Position numbers and translations under genes: made by a program
Shown: positions 60,568-64,000 of the stretch, one piece after another
How the letters are laid out: the number at the start of each line of letters is the position of its first letter
How positions within the stretch are numbered: position 1 is the first letter of the stretch
The notes under the pieces: generated by a model
Databases searched by the model: none
Seen by the model: the letters and a program-made list of their open reading frames with translations, nothing else
Told to the model about the DNA's origin: nothing
DNA from: CAZLRH01 sp964562015
Lineage (GTDB): Bacteria; Verrucomicrobiota; Verrucomicrobiia; Opitutales; JABDGR01
DNA: 64,000 nt
Direction: 5' to 3'
Assembly: GCA_964562015.1 (NCBI GenBank)
Contig: CAZLRH010000014.1
Location: 15,269-79,268 of the forward strand

Positions 60568-62730
60568 TCAGTTAGCCATCACTTCAAAGCTTTGTTTTTG
60601 GCGGATATCGCCGCTGGAGGCGCCGACCAGGACGTCGAATGCGCCCGGCTCGACCACGAAGGCGTGGGTTTTCTCGTCCCAAAACGCGAGCTTATTGCCC
60701 GGTAGCGCAAGCGTAACGGTGCGTTTTTCGCCGGGCTGAAGACTGATGCGCTGGAAGCCGCGCAGTTCCTTTTCCGGCACCTTCACGCTGCTTTTTTCCT
60801 GATGCACGTAGAGTTGCACGACTTCGTCGCCCGCAACTTTTCCGGTGTTGGTGACGTCAACGCTGACGTTGATCGTGTCGCTGGATTTAATCTGGTTGGC
60901 GGAGAGTTTCAGCCCGTCATATTGGAAAGTCGTATAGCTGAGGCCATGGCCGAAGGGGAACAGCGGCGCACCGTTCAGATACATGTAGGTGAAACCTTTC
61001 GTGATGTCGTATTCGGTGAGCAGCGGCACCTGTGCCTCTGAGGCATAAACGGTTGCCGGCAGGCGACCAGCGGGATTCACGTCGCCGAAGAGCACGTCGG
61101 CAATCGCGTGGCCGCCTTCCTCGCCGGGCCACCAGGCTTGGAGCATGGCTGGAACGTTATCCTTAATCCAGGGAACGGTGAGCGGGCCGGCACTCAGTTC
61201 AATGACGATGGTGTGCGGGTTGGCGGCGACTACAGCCTCGATCAAGGCTTCTTGACTGCCGGTGAGGCCGAGCGTGGTGCGGTCGCGGTTTTCCTGCTCG
61301 ATGGTCCGGTTGGTTCCGACAAAGACGAGCGCGACATCGGCGCTGTGCGCGAGTTCAACGGCCGGGGCCAAATCCGTTGCGTCACCCCGGCCGGAGACAA
61401 CACCGCCAGCGGCATAGACCACTTCGGTGCCCGGCGCAGCCCGATCCTTAAGCCCTTGGAGGGGAGTGATGGCGACGCTGTATTTGCCGTTATAGTTGTT
61501 GGTAATAATTTGGTCCGCGAGCGGGCCAAGAATGGCGATGCGTTTCAGTTTGGTCTTGTCGAGCGGGAGTACATTGTTGCGGTTTTGCAGCAGCACGATG
61601 GATTCTTGCGCGACCTTGAGCGCGACGGCGCGGTGCTCCGCACTGTCAATGACTGAGGGTGATATCTTGCTGTAAGGCCCAGAGTCAAATGGATCGAACT
61701 CGCCAAGCTTCATGCGCACGCGCAGTACGCGGGTCACGGCATCGTCAAGGCGCGCCATGGTGAGCTTGCCCGCATTGACGGCAAGGGGGATGTTGTCCTG
61801 AAATTCCTTGTCGGAAAAATCGCAACCGGCCATAAGCGATTGCGCGACGGCATCGGTAACAGTCAGCCCCGCAGCGCGGTCGGCAACCATCGTGCCCACG
61901 CCACCCAGATCGGAGACAACGAAGCCATCGTGTTGCCATGCGGTTTTGAGCACGTCAGTGAGGAGCCAGTGATTGATATTATTGTGTGTGCCGTTAATTG
62001 CGTTGTAACTGGCCATAACCGACTCGGCATGGCCTTCGATGATGGCTTCCTTGAAATGCGGCAGCCAATACTCGTTCAGCATGCGCTCGGACACGACGGC
62101 ATTGAGACTTTTACGGCCGGTCTCGACATTATTGACGGCATAATGCTTCAACGTCGCAGCGATTTTAAGATGGAGCGGATCGTCACCTTGCAAACCCTGC
62201 ACATAGGCGACCGCCATCCGGCCAGTTAGAAACGGATCTTCACCCCATGATTCATGGTTGCGGCCCCAGTAGGGATTGCGCTCAATGTTAATGACGGGCG
62301 CGCGGTAAATCAGCCCTTTGTGGTCGCCCGGGGCATTGGGATCGAGATGCCAGCCATTGTAGATTGCGCGCGCTTCGTCGGAGAGCACGCCGGAAATTTC
62401 TTTCACGAGCGTGGGGTTCCAGGTGGCTGCCATACCAATGCAAGAGGGGAAGAACGTCGTGGGAAGATTCCATTGCACGCCGTCGAGACACTGATTCCAT
62501 TGGTCGGCGCGGAGATTGAAGCGCGTGAGGGTCGGGCCGACATGATTGAGCGCCACGGCTTTCTCCTCGAGGGTCATGCGCGAGACAAGATCTTTGACGC
62601 GATCCTCGATTGGGGCATGGACATCTAGGTAAAGCACGGGCACAGCGTCAGGTTGGGCCGTGGACTGCGCGCCAACGGTGGCGGAGAGGAACAGGGCCTG
62701 GAGCAGAATCAGAGAGCGGACGAGGTGCAT
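60568..62730 (-). CDS. bglX: Glycoside hydrolase family 3 beta-glucosidase, exported
   Basis: A 720-residue exported GH3 enzyme. A signal peptide ends VGAQS at about residue 22. The GH3 N-terminal barrel includes APVINIERNPYWGRNHESWGEDPFLTGRM, AATLKHYAVNNVETGR and the nucleophile region DGFVVSDLGGVGTM (catalytic Asp near residue 270). The C-terminal alpha/beta sandwich has ALLQNRNNVLPLDK-type sequence (SIVLLQNRNNVLPL) and a VVAANPHTIVIELSAGPLTVPW strand. A fibronectin III-like domain ends the protein (VTNTGKVAGDEVVQLYVHQ). It likely cleaves terminal beta-glucosyl or xylosyl residues of plant oligosaccharides. The start MHLVRS gives the signal peptide. Confidence 0.93.
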   Translation of the reverse strand: MHLVRSLILLQALFLSATVGAQSTAQPDAVPVLYLDVHAPIEDRVKDLVSRMTLEEKAVALNHVGPTLTRFNLRADQWNQCLDGVQWNLPTTFFPSCIGMAATWNPTLVKEISGVLSDEARAIYNGWHLDPNAPGDHKGLIYRAPVINIERNPYWGRNHESWGEDPFLTGRMAVAYVQGLQGDDPLHLKIAATLKHYAVNNVETGRKSLNAVVSERMLNEYWLPHFKEAIIEGHAESVMASYNAINGTHNNINHWLLTDVLKTAWQHDGFVVSDLGGVGTMVADRAAGLTVTDAVAQSLMAGCDFSDKEFQDNIPLAVNAGKLTMARLDDAVTRVLRVRMKLGEFDPFDSGPYSKISPSVIDSAEHRAVALKVAQESIVLLQNRNNVLPLDKTKLKRIAILGPLADQIITNNYNGKYSVAITPLQGLKDRAAPGTEVVYAAGGVVSGRGDATDLAPAVELAHSADVALVFVGTNRTIEQENRDRTTLGLTGSQEALIEAVVAANPHTIVIELSAGPLTVPWIKDNVPAMLQAWWPGEEGGHAIADVLFGDVNPAGRLPATVYASEAQVPLLTEYDITKGFTYMYLNGAPLFPFGHGLSYTTFQYDGLKLSANQIKSSDTINVSVDVTNTGKVAGDEVVQLYVHQEKSSVKVPEKELRGFQRISLQPGEKRTVTLALPGNKLAFWDEKTHAFVVEPGAFDVLVGASSGDIRQKQSFEVMAN

Positions 62731-62863
62731 GAGAATTTCTTCGGGGAAGGTTTTAAATCTTTGGCGAAGTGGTGATGGCAGTTTAACCCCCACCCATCCC
62801 CCACCCCTTGTATTCTCCTCCTCCAAAAAAAGCAACTTCCCATCAGTCAGTAATATCATTCAT

Positions 62864-63078
62864 TCACACCCGCAGCCAGCAGCGGAACCCGCGGCCGCTG
62901 TAGTAGGAATCCGCGCCGTTGGGATAGATGAACACGCGGCCGAAGCGCCGGTCGCCAAAGAGCGCGCCGCCGAGTTTCCGGACTTCCGCTGGCGTTTTCA
63001 GCCAGCCCGACCGCTTCGTGTCGAACTCCCCGAGCTTTTGCAGCGCATGATATTGCTCCTCGTCGATCATCTCGACGC
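62864..63078 (-). pseudogene. C-terminal fragment of a DUF4256 protein
   Basis: The fragment reads EMIDEEQYHALQKLGEFDTKRSGWLKTPAEVRKLGGALFGDRRFGRVFIYPNGADSYYSGRGFRCWLRV in pieces. The RKLGGALFxDRRxxxVFxYxNGAxSYYxxRGFR pattern is the DUF4256 family ending. About 110 N-terminal residues are missing, and the frame runs at 63,078 into the antisense strand of the second phoH 3' copy. The gene was therefore cut at that junction. It is a marker of the rearrangement rather than a functional gene. Confidence 0.65.
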
Positions 63079-63128
63079 CATCATCCGCGCGTATGAGGCG
63101 TATCATTCGGAATCGACCAGGTCGGATT
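63076..63128 (+). repeat. Direct repeat, right copy (phoH 3' end)
   Basis: A 53-bp copy of the phoH end with five mismatches, in the same orientation and still coding IIRAYEAYHSESTRSD followed by a stop. Sequence upstream is not phoH. It may be the original phoH end displaced by insertion of the segment from 59,661. Confidence 0.8.
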
Positions 63129-63197
63129 GAAACATCCATCCAATTCCATTCGAAGCGCAGTTCCTCGGCCTCTTCGCAAAAAACCCACGGTTAAGGA

Positions 63198-63941
63198 TCA
63201 ATCCACGTTTTGCATCGCGGCGAAGTCCCCCCACGTCGCCTGCGGGCTCGCCCCCTTAAGTAAGAATTCCATCCGCCCGCCCTTATCCGGCACGAATGCG
63301 TCCAGGGTGCCGTCATCCTTCGTCACGATTATACCGGGATTGTCATTCACCACCGCGCGCCCCACCACCAGAAACAGGCTGTAGCTGCCGTCCTCGTAGA
63401 CCTCCTCGTACGTGCCCGCATTAACGATGTGCCACATTCGACGGGTTGCACCCGTGCCCCATTCGAAAGTGTAGGGAATATTCGCAAAATCAGCCTGGGT
63501 GACCGGGGTGATTTTATCCAGATTTCGTTGCACGGCAATTTCGAGACGTTTCGCCAGCTCTTCGTCGCTGGCGGGAGTAATGCGCCGCTCCGCTTGGATT
63601 TGGCTGGCTGGCAGCGGGAGGGCGTCTTTTGAGTCAACCTCCTTTGCGGCTTGAGCGGTCGTTGGAGTAAACGGAATCCCCTGATTACCCGCTGCGACGA
63701 CCCGGTCAAAGTCATCGACGAATTGATCCAAACGATCCAGTTTGGCTTGGGATAATTCCCATTGTTTTTGCAAATCCCGCAATTGCGCCTCGACCGCAGC
63801 CGTGCGTTTTCCCTGTTTTGCTGCATCGTCCCTCGCCGCGCTTAGTTGGCATTCCAGTTGATACTCCCGATAGCCGGCATAACCGGAAAAAACCAAGGCC
63901 ATCAGGCAGAGGCTCGCGAGGACTGGCTTCGATGGATTCAT
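63198..63941 (-). CDS. Hypothetical coiled-coil membrane-anchored protein
   Basis: A 247-residue protein with one N-terminal transmembrane helix (VLASLCLMALVFSGYAGY), then a coiled coil of about 60 residues (QLSAARDDAAKQGKRTAAVEAQLRDLQKQWELSQAKLDRLDQF) and a soluble C-terminal domain with DFANIPYTFEWGTGATRRMWHIVN and SLFLVVGRAVVNDNPGIIVTKDDG. The C-terminal part resembles no family I know. The start MNPSKPV is preferred. It lies beyond the right end of the islet and is probably chromosomal. The 29 bases downstream to the window end show nothing. Confidence 0.6.
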   Translation of the reverse strand: MNPSKPVLASLCLMALVFSGYAGYREYQLECQLSAARDDAAKQGKRTAAVEAQLRDLQKQWELSQAKLDRLDQFVDDFDRVVAAGNQGIPFTPTTAQAAKEVDSKDALPLPASQIQAERRITPASDEELAKRLEIAVQRNLDKITPVTQADFANIPYTFEWGTGATRRMWHIVNAGTYEEVYEDGSYSLFLVVGRAVVNDNPGIIVTKDDGTLDAFVPDKGGRMEFLLKGASPQATWGDFAAMQNVD

Positions 63942-64000
63942 AGCTGCGTCTCCACGATTGGAATCGCTCAACCTGGCCTTGAATTAGCCCCCGCCCCTTA

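Noticed and set aside
1..64000. CRISPR arrays
   Set aside because: No regularly spaced direct repeats of 25-40 bases with unique spacers were seen; the repeats present are palindromic spacers or a single pair.

Overview
The window looks like a chromosomal segment of a Gram-negative, moderately GC-rich bacterium: it carries lpxA (lipid A), a TolC-type outer membrane factor, pilT and many short, separately promoted genes. The mixture of a stand-alone SUI1/YciH protein, a YceH/DUF480 protein, SYLF and Ig-like secreted proteins, a DUF4256 remnant, HIT proteins beside phoH, and many palindromic intergenic repeats reminds me of Verrucomicrobiota. That placement is inference; there is no rRNA or other marker here to prove it.

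Region 1 (1-13,650) is an accessory island. It starts with a type III restriction-modification operon in the order mod, dinD-like, res, followed by a convergent XRE regulator. Next is a compact mobile-looking cassette: a zinc-finger-like gene that needs a frameshift at an A8 run, a large serine recombinase, and two ParB/RepB-like proteins in start-stop overlaps. A 25-nt tRNA-Ser-like 3' end, an N-terminally deleted second serine recombinase, a remnant ORF and a small mobile-element gene follow. The island ends in a gene-free stretch of about 1.2 kb that holds a strongly folded RNA. The RNA is preceded by a partial copy of its 5' domain, and it looks to me like a HEARO/omega-RNA type guide RNA with no nuclease gene beside it.

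Region 2 (13,654-28,512) is mostly chromosomal housekeeping: a secreted PrxQ-like peroxiredoxin, an ECF sigma factor with a candidate membrane anti-sigma partner, a SYLF protein, SUI1, an Ig-like secreted protein, a LysR regulator, the PLP homeostasis protein, an AmpG-like transporter, diacylglycerol kinase, a zinc-ribbon coiled-coil protein, a PilT-like ATPase and an RlmI-like methyltransferase.

Region 3 (28,640-39,763) is a surface-glycan region: a double sulfotransferase, a methyltransferase, a DUF115-methyltransferase fusion, three glycosyltransferases and a CMP-acylneuraminate synthetase-like enzyme. These could together build and transfer a decorated, sialic-acid-like sugar. A repeat protein with a polyglycine tail interrupts the run. 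Region 4 (39,763-44,675) encodes a complete TolC, HlyD, FtsX-type permease and ATPase export machine.

Region 5 (44,896-59,662) is housekeeping: yceH, a B12/radical SAM enzyme, pdxA, lpxA, aroB, trpG, nrdR, a HIT protein, pyrH, frr, proB, two tandem nucleotidyltransferase (AbiEii-like) pairs, a second HIT protein and phoH. Region 6 (59,663-63,130) is a 3.4-kb islet bounded by two 53-bp near-copies of the phoH 3' end. It carries a secreted GH3 beta-glucosidase, a rhamnogalacturonan-lyase remnant and a DUF4256 fragment. The window closes with a coiled-coil protein of unknown function.
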